Assembly (NCBI GenBank): GCA_027032075.1
Contig: JALVOC010000159.1
Location: 25,688-89,687 of the forward strand
DNA from: Chromatiales bacterium
GTDB taxonomy: Bacteria; Pseudomonadota; Gammaproteobacteria; UBA6429; Thiohalophilaceae
Length of the DNA stretch: 64,000 bases
Direction of reading: 5' to 3'
In this document: piece after piece, positions 56,440-64,000 of the stretch
Layout: each line of letters starts with the position of its first letter
Numbering within the stretch: the stretch's first letter is position 1
Position numbers and translations under genes: made by a program
Notes under the pieces: generated by a model
Databases searched by the model: none
Told to the model about the DNA's origin: nothing
Seen by the model: the letters and a program-made list of their open reading frames with translations, nothing else

Positions 56440-56468
56440 TTTTCATTGCACTTGCACCTGGCTGTCAT
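56440..56468 (+). promoter_or_regulatory. Second, weaker Pho-box-like array
   Basis: TTTTCAT (56440), CTTGCAC (56451) and CTGTCAT (56462) in 11-base register, matching the PhoB half-site at 5, 4 and 7 of 7. TAAATA (56479-56484) follows ten bases after the last unit, the usual position of a -10 box in PhoB promoters. It precedes the PlcP-like gene. Confidence 0.5.
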
Positions 56469-56605
56469 ATTCGTCAGCTAAATAAGTATTCAGAATACCA
56501 GATTATTTTACATTATTGGCAGCCCCTGATGCTCCGTGGCTTAAGTGGAGTGGTATTCGGAACACTTACTTAGGCTTGATAAAGGTCACATGCAAGATTG
56601 TTGTT

Positions 56606-57418
56606 ATGAATACTCTTCAAGGCAAAAAAACATGTTATTACCGCTCGATATGGTTGTCCGATATTCATCTCGGCCACAAAGGATGCAAAGCCGAATATCT
56701 TCTGGATTTCCTGCAATCGATGCGGAGCGGGACATTGTATCTTGTAGGTGATGTGATAGATGTCTGGTCCATGCAGCGCAACATGTATTGGCCGCCGTCC
56801 CATAACAGCATAGTAAGGGCTATCCTCGAAAAGGCCAGAGAGGGTACACGAATTATTTATATCCCGGGTAACCATGACGAGCAGTTTCGTGAATATGCCG
56901 GCATGATTTTCGGTAATATCGAGATTCATGATGAATATGTACATCTTACGCCGGCAGGTAAACGCATATTGCTTCTGCATGGCGATATCTATGATGCCAT
57001 CATGAAATGCAGCAGCATCAAGAATTACCTGGGTAATCTGGGGTATGAATTATTGCTCTATATTAACCGCCACGTGTCGAAATTACGTAACCGCATGGGC
57101 CTGCCTTACTGGTCATTATCCGCGTTTGTAAAAAGAAACGTAAGCACTGCAATGCAGCATGTTTATCATTTTGAAAAAGTGGTTGCCTATGACGCCAAAA
57201 AGCGGGGCTTTGATGGTGTTGTCTGTGGGCATATTCATTATGCCGGGATGCGTGAGATTGACGGTACACTCTATTGTAACGACGGTGACTGGGTGGAAAA
57301 CTGTACCGCACTGGTGGAAGGAGAAGATGGTCAACTGGAATTATTGCACTGGACTGAACGGCAGATGACCCTGCACGTCAGGCATGCTGACAGGCATGCA
57401 GAAGCGGCGGCGGCATAG
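56606..57418 (+). CDS. PlcP-like calcineurin-type phosphoesterase
   Basis: 270-residue metallophosphoesterase often annotated as UDP-2,3-diacylglucosamine diphosphatase-like. Metal ligands are in SDIHLGHKGC, GDVIDVW, GNHDEQFREY, LLHGD and CGHIHYAGM. The pattern LGxxGCxAxxLLDFL, SHNxxVR and NDGDWVENCTALVE fits the PlcP group, phospholipase C enzymes that remove head groups from phospholipids in phosphate-starved alphaproteobacteria and others. The start is uncertain; ATG 56606 gives a normal N-terminus but has no clear ribosome site, and the region upstream in frame is not coding-like. Product diacylglycerol would feed the flanking glycosyltransferases. Confidence 0.82.
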   Translation: MNTLQGKKTCYYRSIWLSDIHLGHKGCKAEYLLDFLQSMRSGTLYLVGDVIDVWSMQRNMYWPPSHNSIVRAILEKAREGTRIIYIPGNHDEQFREYAGMIFGNIEIHDEYVHLTPAGKRILLLHGDIYDAIMKCSSIKNYLGNLGYELLLYINRHVSKLRNRMGLPYWSLSAFVKRNVSTAMQHVYHFEKVVAYDAKKRGFDGVVCGHIHYAGMREIDGTLYCNDGDWVENCTALVEGEDGQLELLHWTERQMTLHVRHADRHAEAAAA

Positions 57419-57427
57419 GGAACGGGT

Positions 57428-57964
57428 ATGCATGGCATAATGCAAACCAGGATACCGAAACTGTTGACCACCGTGGATATGTCCGTTTGCCTCATGGTTA
57501 ACCATCTCGGCCGCAAACAGGGTATCGTGCGGTTTTTTGCAATCATCAGCCGTCTGGGCGATGGTGTGTTCTGGTACAGCCTGATGACGCTTATTCCTTT
57601 TGTTTATGGCTGGGAAGGGTTGGGTGTCAGTGTGCGGATGGCTGTCGCCAGCTTTGCCGGTCTGCTCGTCTATAAATTCATCAAGTCTGCAACTGAGCGA
57701 TTACGCCCCTTTATGGTCGACAAACGTATCTGCGTGGGTGTGGCGCCGCTGGATAAATACAGTTTCCCTTCCGGGCACACATTACATGCAACGTCATTCA
57801 GCCTGATAGTGATCTATTATCTGCCTGAATTGTTCTGGCTGGTGACGCCATTCGCATTTCTCATTGCAGTCTCGCGTGTTGTTCTGGGTCTGCATTATCC
57901 CACCGATGTTTTTGCCGGTGCTTCGATTGGTGCCGGAATCGCGTTGCTGGTTTTATCCGCCTGA
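57428..57964 (+). CDS. PAP2-family membrane phosphatase
   Basis: 178-residue integral membrane phosphatase with the three PAP2 motifs: KFIKSATERLRP (KxxxxxxRP), FPSGHTLHA (PSGH) and SRVVLGLHYPTD (SRxxxxxHxxxD). Five or six hydrophobic helices are visible. Substrates of the family include phosphatidic acid, phosphatidylglycerol phosphate and undecaprenyl pyrophosphate; in this cluster removing phosphate from phosphatidate to yield diacylglycerol is attractive (inference). It begins nine bases after the PlcP-like gene, so the two are co-transcribed. Confidence 0.88.
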   Translation: MHGIMQTRIPKLLTTVDMSVCLMVNHLGRKQGIVRFFAIISRLGDGVFWYSLMTLIPFVYGWEGLGVSVRMAVASFAGLLVYKFIKSATERLRPFMVDKRICVGVAPLDKYSFPSGHTLHATSFSLIVIYYLPELFWLVTPFAFLIAVSRVVLGLHYPTDVFAGASIGAGIALLVLSA

Positions 57965-58005
57965 AATCAGGTTGTTATTCGGAAACCGTAGCCAGGTAAT
58001 CATAT

Positions 58006-59235
58006 ATGCGAATATTAATGGTTTCCGATGTGTATTTTCCGCGAATCAATGGCGTTTCCACTTCCATCCAGACATTTATAAATGAACTGAATCGCCTCGG
58101 GCATGAAGTGACCTTGCTATGTCCCGACTACCGTGGAAACAGGCAGACTGTTATCGACAAGGATCACCGGCTTGTCCGTATCCCGTCAAAGAAAGTGTTG
58201 TTCGATCCGGAGGACAGGTATATGAGCCGGCGCCGGATATATGAACTGCTGCCATGGTTACAGCAGCAAAAATTCGATTTGTTGCATATTCAGACGCCTT
58301 TCGTCGCCCACTACATGGGTGTCCGTCTGGCAGAGAGACTGGGTTTGCCGAGTGTTGTTTCCTACCATACCTTTTTTGAAGAATATCTCGATCATTATCT
58401 GCCACTGATTCCAAAGCGCATTCTGCGCGGTCTGGCGCGGCGATTCAGCCGCAAGCAATGCAATCAGGTTGAACGGGTGATTGTTCCTTCCAGCGCGATG
58501 CGTGATGTGTTGCTGGCTTATGGCGTGAAAACCACCATCACCATCCTGCCAACCGGTATTCCCCTGGAAAAATTTAAAAGTGGCGATGGCAAAAGATTCC
58601 GGCACAAATATGGTATCGCCGGGACGAGGCCCCTCATCCTGACCATCGGCCGGGTTGCCTGTGAGAAGAATATCGATTTTCTCGTCGACGTCCTCGTCAG
58701 AATCAGACTGCTCGTGCCGGAAATCCTGTTTGTCATTGCGGGTGAAGGGCCGATGTTGCCGGAACTACAACGGCGGATAGAGCGGGAAAACCTGGAGGAA
58801 CATATATTGCTGGTTGGTTACCTGGACCGCGAGACGGAATTACAGGATTGTTATGCGGCGGCGGACATTTTCGTTTTTGCGTCACGTACCGAAACCCAGG
58901 GCCTGGTGCTTTTGGAAGCGATGGCGAAAGGGATCCCGCTGGTGTCGACCGCCGTGATGGGGACACGTGATGTGCTGGTGGAAAAAGAGGGGTGTCTGAT
59001 CGCGCCCGACGAGGCAGGCGCATTTGCCGCCAGGGTGGTGCGCTTGCTTGGTGACGCTTCCCTTCGCAGGCAGTTGTCCCGCACCGGCAGGGAATACGTC
59101 AAGCGCTGGCATGCGCCCCTCTTCGCCGAACAACTGCTGGCACTTTATCGGGAACTGACCGGAGAGGCAGGCGCACAGGAACAGTCTAACGCCAATGCCG
59201 GGATCACACGGTATCGAACAGAATTTAATGGTTAA
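58006..59235 (+). CDS. GT4 glycosyltransferase, second probable glycolipid synthase
   Basis: 409-residue GT-B enzyme. It opens MRILMVSDVYFPRINGVSTSIQTFINEL, has the GT4 donor site TIGRVACEKNIDFLVDVLVRI and the EX7E motif ETQGLVLLE (about 295-303), and an N-terminal membrane-associating basic face (GRRFSRK-like segments near 145). It resembles alpha-monoglucosyl-diacylglycerol synthase and related enzymes. It is distinct from the GT4 at 55268, so the two may act one after the other to give a diglycosyl lipid, or on different acceptors. It starts 41 bases after the PAP2 gene. Confidence 0.82.
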   Translation: MRILMVSDVYFPRINGVSTSIQTFINELNRLGHEVTLLCPDYRGNRQTVIDKDHRLVRIPSKKVLFDPEDRYMSRRRIYELLPWLQQQKFDLLHIQTPFVAHYMGVRLAERLGLPSVVSYHTFFEEYLDHYLPLIPKRILRGLARRFSRKQCNQVERVIVPSSAMRDVLLAYGVKTTITILPTGIPLEKFKSGDGKRFRHKYGIAGTRPLILTIGRVACEKNIDFLVDVLVRIRLLVPEILFVIAGEGPMLPELQRRIERENLEEHILLVGYLDRETELQDCYAAADIFVFASRTETQGLVLLEAMAKGIPLVSTAVMGTRDVLVEKEGCLIAPDEAGAFAARVVRLLGDASLRRQLSRTGREYVKRWHAPLFAEQLLALYRELTGEAGAQEQSNANAGITRYRTEFNG

Positions 59236-59695
59236 CCAAGCGGCTTTTCCTCTGACTCTCTCGCAGGGGGAGTGTGACGGCAGTAAAACACCTGGCACCG
59301 TTGTCATTTTGGCTGCCACCTCCTGTGTATGCAGTTAACTCATTGATCAGAAAGATATTTTCAATTTCTGCAACCGTTTCTTTCCGCACCGATGGCGGTG
59401 GAATCCTGGTTCCGTCGCCAACGTCAGCATGCCCACCGGGTCTCACGGCCTGCTTTCTGGAGTTGAAATCGGCAGCCGGATGCTTATGCAAACGATTAAG
59501 TCTATGATTATGTTGAATATTCATGCGATGGAATCTGATAGCAACGGCGGGTTCCCGCTGTTGGTTTTACACAGACCACCGATGTATTATGCGTTGAGGT
59601 TCCTGCAAAGAATTGATTTGTGGAACTGGCGTATGCGGTACATGTTTCGACAGATCACACATTCAGTTCTGATAGCGGCTGATGAGAAAAGTAGC
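59236..59695. other. Non-coding region before the MerR gene
   Basis: 460 bases without a gene I can support. The MerR frame is open for 89 codons upstream of its likely start, and a 99-codon minus-strand frame exists, but neither has coding character or a ribosome site. No terminator for the glycosyltransferase cluster is evident. Confidence 0.5.
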
Positions 59696-60121
59696 ATGAG
59701 TGTCAGTGAGACAGGCAAAATTTACAAAATAGGTGATGTCACCGAGCTATTGGGCTTGAGTGCGGATACCCTGCGATATTATGAAAAGATAGGTTTGCTC
59801 CCCCGGGTTTCGCGTACCGCCTCCGGCATACGCCAGTATGATGACAGGGACATTTCCCGTCTTAACTTTATCCGGCGTGCGCAAAAAATGAATTTCAGCC
59901 TGAACGAAATCGCCGGTCTGCTTAAAATGCGGGATGATCCGCAGCATGCGCGGGAGGAAGTGCGCCAAATGACGGTGCTTAAACTGAAGGAAGTGGAGTC
60001 GCACCTTGAGGAACTCTCCACCTTGCGCACAGAATTACAGTTACTGCTGAATCTATGTCAGGGCTCAGTGGCTGGTTGCCCGATTATTGAGGGAATCGAA
60101 AGCGAAACTGAAGCGGACTAA
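59696..60121 (+). CDS. MerR-family metal-responsive regulator (CueR/CadR-like)
   Basis: About 141 residues from ATG 59696. The winged helix-turn-helix is typical (YKIGDVTELLGLSADTLRYYEKIGLLPRVSRTASGIRQYDDRDISRLNFIRRAQKMNFSLNEI). The dimer helix leads to a C-terminal metal loop LLNLCQGSVAGCPIIE with two Cys, like CueR (CPGxxxxDCPII) but one residue shorter. It is therefore likely to activate promoters with an overlong spacer in response to Cu, Ag or a divalent metal. The neighbouring copper ATPase is the obvious target, but I found no clear MerR dyad in front of it. Confidence 0.87.
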   Translation: MSVSETGKIYKIGDVTELLGLSADTLRYYEKIGLLPRVSRTASGIRQYDDRDISRLNFIRRAQKMNFSLNEIAGLLKMRDDPQHAREEVRQMTVLKLKEVESHLEELSTLRTELQLLLNLCQGSVAGCPIIEGIESETEAD

Positions 60122-60131
60122 ATGGCTGTAT

Positions 60132-60204
60132 AAAAAGGTATATACTTTAAATAACAGCGATTTCCATAAACCGAGGGGGCCAAACAACCAATTGGACACC
60201 TTTT
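60132..60204. repeat. Short repeat element, left copy
   Basis: 73 bases after the MerR gene. Its first 49 bases (60132-60180) align without gaps to 63852-63900 at 38 of 49 positions, sharing ACAG-GATTTCCATAAA in the middle. Its right end TTGGACACCTTTT (60192-60204) is the reverse complement of AAAAGGTGTCCAA found at the start of the right-hand copy. It therefore has imperfect terminal inverted repeats of AAAAGGT type, like a small mobile or palindromic element. Confidence 0.55.
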
Positions 60205-60399
60205 ACACAGCTGTTCAGGTGACCGGCCATATATTTGTTGCGGTGGTACAACAATGATTAAAGTATGATATTTTCACAGAATACGTAATAAATATTTCCA
60301 TTCCGCCTCAAGTCAAGCTGTGCTCTTGAAAACAGACGGTAATTGGGGGAACTAAACGGTCTCCCTGTTGACCAAGACAATGGAGCAAGATTATTTACT

Positions 60400-60867
60400 A
60401 TGGCGATATTCAGAAACAAAATGCAGCAGTACGCCCGCTGGTTCCTGGGGATTTGGATACTGCTGTTTGCAACAAATGCATTCTCAGCCTGTTGCACCGG
60501 CAGTGAAGTGTGTGAGCACCAAGGGGTGGCATGCAAGCACTTTGGGGATATGTCTGCGCACCATGAGAAATCGAAGAAAGCCGATAACCCATTCCGATTG
60601 CAGGCAGGAGCCGGTCTCGATAATCAACAACTGTCCCCGCTCAAGGCGACACACCCGTTTTGTGATGCTGCTTTCAATCAGATTAACAGCGCGAGCGTCA
60701 ATGAATTCCCGGCCATTCATGCCGGCAACCAGCCGCTGTTATATATAACTTCCACAAGTATTGTCTCACCAACCCCTGGTTTTATTTACAGCGCAAATAA
60801 CGTTGTCGATAAACCCGCTCGCCACGTTCAGGATACCTACCTGAAGACACAAAGACTGCGTATTTGA
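60400..60867 (+). CDS. Cys/His-rich secreted protein of the copper cassette
   Basis: About 155 residues. A signal peptide (QYARWFLGIWILLFATNAFSA) is followed by a Cys/His cluster CCTGSEVCEHQGVACKHFGDMSAHHE (about 31-56), a possible copper-binding stretch, and a Ser/Asn/Pro-rich tail. ATG 60400 (with GGAG 14 bases upstream) or ATG 60421 may be the start. No family is recognised. Position between a MerR regulator and a CopA-type ATPase suggests a periplasmic metal-binding role (inference). Confidence 0.6.
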   Translation: MAIFRNKMQQYARWFLGIWILLFATNAFSACCTGSEVCEHQGVACKHFGDMSAHHEKSKKADNPFRLQAGAGLDNQQLSPLKATHPFCDAAFNQINSASVNEFPAIHAGNQPLLYITSTSIVSPTPGFIYSANNVVDKPARHVQDTYLKTQRLRI

Positions 60868-61062
60868 AATTCCCCTGTTGCCTTCCATCTGCTGGATATC
60901 GGTTTCCAACTTACCGATAACAAAGGGGGAAATACAATGTCGGGCAAAATTGTTTTTCCATTTTGCTGTTCTTGAACGAGATTTGGTATCGCTGCCTTGT
61001 TTTGCATCGAGGCGGTACATCGAAAAATCATGAAGTTAACTGATCAATAGAGGGAATTTGCT

Positions 61063-63615
61063 ATGACTCACGATCCCGTGTGTGGTATGGAAGTTGATCC
61101 GGAGAAAGCCGCTGCCTCAGCGCAGTACGAAGGGGAAACCTGGTTTTTCTGTTCCGAAGGTTGTCATGAAAAATTTACCGCGGAACCGGAGAAATATATC
61201 AAGGACAGCGAATTGCATGATCCTGTCTGTGGCATGCAGGTTTCTGCAAGTTCCGAATTCCAGTTCGTGCATGAGGGACAGCGCTATTATTTCTGCAGTG
61301 AACACTGTATGCACAAGTTCCGCGAAGATCCCGAAGCTTACCTGAAACCGCAACAAAGCAGCGAAGCCGCGCAAGCGCCGGCAGGCGAAGCCGGGCTCTA
61401 TACCTGCCCGATGCACCCGGAAGTGCAGCAGCAGGGGCCGGGGAGCTGTCCCAAGTGTGGTATGGCATTGGAAGCCATGGGGGTGCCGGCCATTGCGGGC
61501 AAGACGGAGTATGTCTGTCCGATGCATCCGGAAGTTGTGCAGGACCATCCGGGTAATTGCCCCAAGTGCGGCATGGCGCTCGAACCCCGTACTGCCGTGG
61601 TTGAGGAGAAAAACGAGGAACTCATCGACATGAGCCGGCGTTTTTGGGTTTCCGCTGTTTTGTCACTGCCGGTGTTCATTCTGGCGATGGTAGCCGATCT
61701 CGCTCCCCAGTGGTTGCCAGAGGGACTTTCCATGCGTTCTGTTCAATGGATCGAATTTTTCCTGGCAACACCGGTGGTGCTGTGGGGGGGCTGGCCGTTT
61801 TTTGTACGTGGCTGGCAATCGGTTGTGACATGGAACCTCAATATGTTCACCTTGATCGGCCTGGGTGTGTCGGTGGCATGGGTGTATAGCGTTGTTGCCC
61901 TGTTGTTGCCGGAGATTTTTCCACCCACTTTGCAAATGGAAGGGGGCACGGTCGATGTTTATTTCGAAGCCGCGGCGGTGATCACCGCCCTGGTACTGCT
62001 GGGACAGGTACTGGAGTTGCGGGCGCGTTCACGCACCAATGCAGCGATTCAGATGTTACTGGGATTGGCGCCGAATACTGCCCGCATCGTACGTGATGAC
62101 GGCACGGAAGAGGATATTCCACTCGAACGGGTTCAGGTTGGTGATGTTTTACGTGTGCGGCCCGGTGAGAAAATTCCGGTAGATGGTGTAGTCCTCGACG
62201 GTGACAGCAATGTTGACGAATCCATGGTGACCGGTGAGCCGATCCCGGTTGCAAAATTCGCTGGTGAACGCCTGATCGGTGCCACCGTCAACGGTACCGG
62301 TACCCTGCTGATGCGTGCTGAAAAGGTTGGTGCCGACACGCTGTTGTCGCAAATCGTCAACATGGTTGCCGAGGCGCAACGTTCCCGTGCACCGATCCAG
62401 AAACTGGCGGATGTCGTCTCGGGTTATTTTGTCCCGGCGGTGGTAATCATCGCCATCATCACCTTCGCCGTCTGGGGCCTGTGGGGACCGGAACCGCGCC
62501 TGGGGCACGCCATTGTCAATGCCGTTGCGGTGTTAATCATTGCCTGTCCCTGTGCGCTTGGTCTGGCGACACCGATTTCCATCATGGTGGGGACGGGACG
62601 AGGTGCCATGGCGGGTGTGCTGATCAAGAACGCCGAGGCACTGGAAATCATGGAGAAGGTCGATACCCTGGTGGTGGACAAGACGGGCACTCTCACCGAA
62701 GGCAAACCGAAACTGGTCGCTGTTACAGTCGTGGGCGGTTTTGACAAACAACTTGCATTGAAACTGGCGGCGAGCCTGGAACGCGCGAGCGAGCATCCTC
62801 TCGCCGAAGCGATTGTGCGTGGTGCCGAAGAAACAGGTATTACCCTGGCGCAAACCAAAGATTTCCAGTCAGTGACGGGACAGGGCGTAACCGGTGAGGT
62901 GGAGGGGCACAAAGTCGCACTGGGTAATCTCAAACTGATGGAGAGCCTTGGTATTGAAAGCGGCGATCTGCCATCCCGCGCAGATGCGCAACGTGCCGAA
63001 GGTCAGACAGTGATGTTTCTGGCGATTGATGGGAAAGCCGCCGGTTTGATTGGGGTGGCCGATCCCGTGAAAGAATCCACGCCGGAAGCAATCCGCGATC
63101 TGCATGACGAGGGGATCAAAGTGGTTATGCTCACCGGTGACAGCCGCAAAACGGCAGAGGCTGTGGCCGCCAGGCTCGATATCGACCAGGTGCAGGCGGA
63201 AGTCCTGCCGGACGAAAAAGCACTGGTGGTCAAGAAACTGCAGGAAGAAGGCCGTATTGTCGCCATGGCGGGTGACGGCATCAATGATGCACCGGCCCTG
63301 GCGCAGGCGCATGTCGGCATCGCCATGGGCACGGGAACCGATGTGGCCATGGAAAGCGCAGGTGTAACCCTGGTGAAAGGGGATCTGCGTGGCATAGTGC
63401 GTGCGCGGCGCCTGAGCCGGGCCACCATGCGCAACATCCGTCAGAATCTGTTCTTTGCCTTTATCTACAATTCAACCGGTGTGCCGATTGCTGCCGGGGT
63501 GTTGTATCCCTTCTTTGGTCTGTTGTTATCACCCATTCTTGCGGCGGCAGCCATGAGTTTCAGTTCGGTGTCGGTGATCACCAATGCCTTGCGTCTGCGG
63601 CGGGTAAAACTTTAA
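61063..63615 (+). CDS. Copper-translocating P-type ATPase with YHS and HMBD domains
   Basis: P1B-type ATPase, 850 residues, that exports monovalent copper or silver. Instead of N-terminal HMA domains it has two YHS domains ([15 protein letters not shown], about 3-47; [15 protein letters not shown], about 52-95) and two heavy-metal-binding motifs ([25 protein letters not shown], about 112-136; [25 protein letters not shown], about 149-173). The motor has the TM6 metal site CPC (about 494), the phosphorylation site [11 protein letters not shown] (about 539), HP in ASEHPLAEA and [13 protein letters not shown] (about 737). This layout is that of SilP/CopA-like pumps in environmental and plasmid-borne copper loci. 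Confidence 0.95.
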   Translation: MTHDPVCGMEVDPEKAAASAQYEGETWFFCSEGCHEKFTAEPEKYIKDSELHDPVCGMQVSASSEFQFVHEGQRYYFCSEHCMHKFREDPEAYLKPQQSSEAAQAPAGEAGLYTCPMHPEVQQQGPGSCPKCGMALEAMGVPAIAGKTEYVCPMHPEVVQDHPGNCPKCGMALEPRTAVVEEKNEELIDMSRRFWVSAVLSLPVFILAMVADLAPQWLPEGLSMRSVQWIEFFLATPVVLWGGWPFFVRGWQSVVTWNLNMFTLIGLGVSVAWVYSVVALLLPEIFPPTLQMEGGTVDVYFEAAAVITALVLLGQVLELRARSRTNAAIQMLLGLAPNTARIVRDDGTEEDIPLERVQVGDVLRVRPGEKIPVDGVVLDGDSNVDESMVTGEPIPVAKFAGERLIGATVNGTGTLLMRAEKVGADTLLSQIVNMVAEAQRSRAPIQKLADVVSGYFVPAVVIIAIITFAVWGLWGPEPRLGHAIVNAVAVLIIACPCALGLATPISIMVGTGRGAMAGVLIKNAEALEIMEKVDTLVVDKTGTLTEGKPKLVAVTVVGGFDKQLALKLAASLERASEHPLAEAIVRGAEETGITLAQTKDFQSVTGQGVTGEVEGHKVALGNLKLMESLGIESGDLPSRADAQRAEGQTVMFLAIDGKAAGLIGVADPVKESTPEAIRDLHDEGIKVVMLTGDSRKTAEAVAARLDIDQVQAEVLPDEKALVVKKLQEEGRIVAMAGDGINDAPALAQAHVGIAMGTGTDVAMESAGVTLVKGDLRGIVRARRLSRATMRNIRQNLFFAFIYNSTGVPIAAGVLYPFFGLLLSPILAAAAMSFSSVSVITNALRLRRVKL

Positions 63616-63624
63616 GGAGAAAAT

Positions 63625-63840
63625 ATGATGTTTAATCACGAAATGGGATTTGCAGGTGGCTTTATGTGGATATTCTGGCTGTTGTTGATTGTGGCATTGG
63701 TTATGATTTTCAAATCCTTGCTGGGCGGTGGTAGCGGGGCGCGGCCGGAAACTCCACTGGAAATCCTCAAGAAACGATACGCCCGTGGTGAAATCGATGA
63801 GGATGAATTTCAGCGACTCCGCAAGGAAATTGAAAACTAA
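63625..63840 (+). CDS. Small membrane protein with SHOCT domain
   Basis: 71 residues: a short His/Met start (MMFNHEMGFAGG), one transmembrane helix (FMWIFWLLLIVALVMIF), and a C-terminal SHOCT motif (PLEILKKRYARGEIDEDEFQRLRKEIEN). SHOCT genes often follow copper ATPase genes; they may help oligomerisation or regulation. It begins nine bases after the ATPase with an AAGGAG site, so it is co-transcribed. Confidence 0.88.
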   Translation: MMFNHEMGFAGGFMWIFWLLLIVALVMIFKSLLGGGSGARPETPLEILKKRYARGEIDEDEFQRLRKEIEN

Positions 63841-63851
63841 ATAACTGTGCG

Positions 63852-63900
63852 AAAAAGGTGTCCAATTCAAATGACAGTGATTTCCATAAAATGGAGGGGC
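63852..63900. repeat. Short repeat element, right copy
   Basis: Aligns without gaps to 60132-60180 (38 of 49 identical). Begins AAAAAGGTGTCCAATT. It lacks the right inverted end seen in the left copy; a different inverted repeat begins seven bases after it. Together the copies bracket the Cys-rich, ATPase and SHOCT genes. Confidence 0.55.
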
Positions 63901-63906
63901 TGTTTC

Positions 63907-64000
63907 TCCAGTAGCTGCTGGCAAGACACGCTGTGAATACATCCCTGTAAGCTTCACGGCAGCATCCCTGCTGCCGAGAGTCTTGCCAGCAGCTACTGGA
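63907..64000. repeat. Long inverted repeat with nested hairpins at the window edge
   Basis: A perfect 21-bp inverted repeat (63907-63927 with 63980-64000) reaches the last base, so it may continue outside. Inside are GTGAA...TTCAC with a TACA-TCCC-TGTA core, and CGGCAGC-ATCCCT-GCTGCCG. Palindromes of this last type, with an ATCCCTGCTGCCG core, are common intergenic repeats in gammaproteobacteria (from memory). Confidence 0.7.

Noticed and set aside
59225..59524. 99-codon minus-strand frame
   Set aside because: No ribosome site, signal, domain or convincing codon pattern; overlaps equally long frames on the other strand.
1..64000. CRISPR array, rRNA, complete insertion sequence or prophage
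   Set aside because: No regularly spaced repeats, rRNA segments, transposase genes or phage structural genes were seen.

Overview
The window is a chromosomal segment of a gammaproteobacterium. The evidence is gene order and protein type: rnr-rlmB, rpsF-rpsR-(DUF2232)-rplI-dnaB-alr, ffh, rpsP-rimM-trmD-rplS, xerD-dsbC and cinA/mutS/fdxA all occur in arrangements usual for this class, and no rRNA, phage or complete insertion sequence is visible. The order is not enteric. An AddAB-like nuclease pair is present, there is no recA after cinA, and copper efflux and urease genes suggest a free-living, metal-exposed bacterium. A finer placement (for example a sulfur-oxidising Chromatiales relative) would be a guess.

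Layout. 1-3541: end of a urease operon (ureC partial, ureE, ureJ, ureF, ureG). 3697-4133: an ArsR-type repressor with its operator. 4318-10819: an HME-RND metal efflux operon (small secreted protein, CusC/B/A-like) ending in a P-II-like gene. 11011-11200: tRNA-Leu(CAG) with promoter and terminator on the minus strand. 11293-19637: RNase R, RlmB, ribosomal proteins S6/S18/L9, DnaB and alanine racemase. 19759-30208: signalling and envelope genes, mostly on the minus strand (PhnD-like binding protein plus GGDEF/EAL enzyme, a barrel-like protein, a Cache-domain protein, PilZ, FHA, CorB-like, CcsA-like), with radA on the plus strand. 30522-36873: a metallo-beta-lactamase-fold enzyme, ffh, the trmD operon and a large repeat-helical secreted protein. 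36915-39812: FliL-like, Ogt, XerD, DsbC. 39878-47012: AddA-like and AddB-like nucleases and ferredoxin. 47101-50706: two tandem units, each a poly-serine mini-lipoprotein followed by a secreted protein. 51048-55118: mutS, PilZ, a small hypothetical gene, pncC. 55206-59235: a probable phosphate-starvation lipid-remodelling cluster. 59696-64000: a copper cassette (MerR, Cys-rich secreted protein, CopA-type ATPase, SHOCT protein) with repeats on both sides.

The most interesting items are: (1) a strong candidate for a CsrA/RsmA-sequestering small RNA at about 43517-43704 on the plus strand. It has nine GGA motifs in about 190 bases, five in apical loops, ends in a clear rho-independent terminator, and lies close to fdxA as rsmZ does in Pseudomonas. 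(2) A four-fold 11-bp-period Pho-box array at 55206-55245 in front of a glycosyltransferase / PlcP-like phosphoesterase / PAP2 / glycosyltransferase cluster, which suggests replacement of phospholipids by glycolipids under phosphate limitation. (3) Two copies of a mini-lipoprotein plus secreted-protein unit of unknown function, inserted between fdxA and mutS. (4) A gene whose best start codon lies in the loop of the rplS terminator hairpin.

All functions are read from sequence motifs and remembered family knowledge; no searches were run. Start sites are chosen from Shine-Dalgarno spacing and N-terminal sense and are stated where uncertain.
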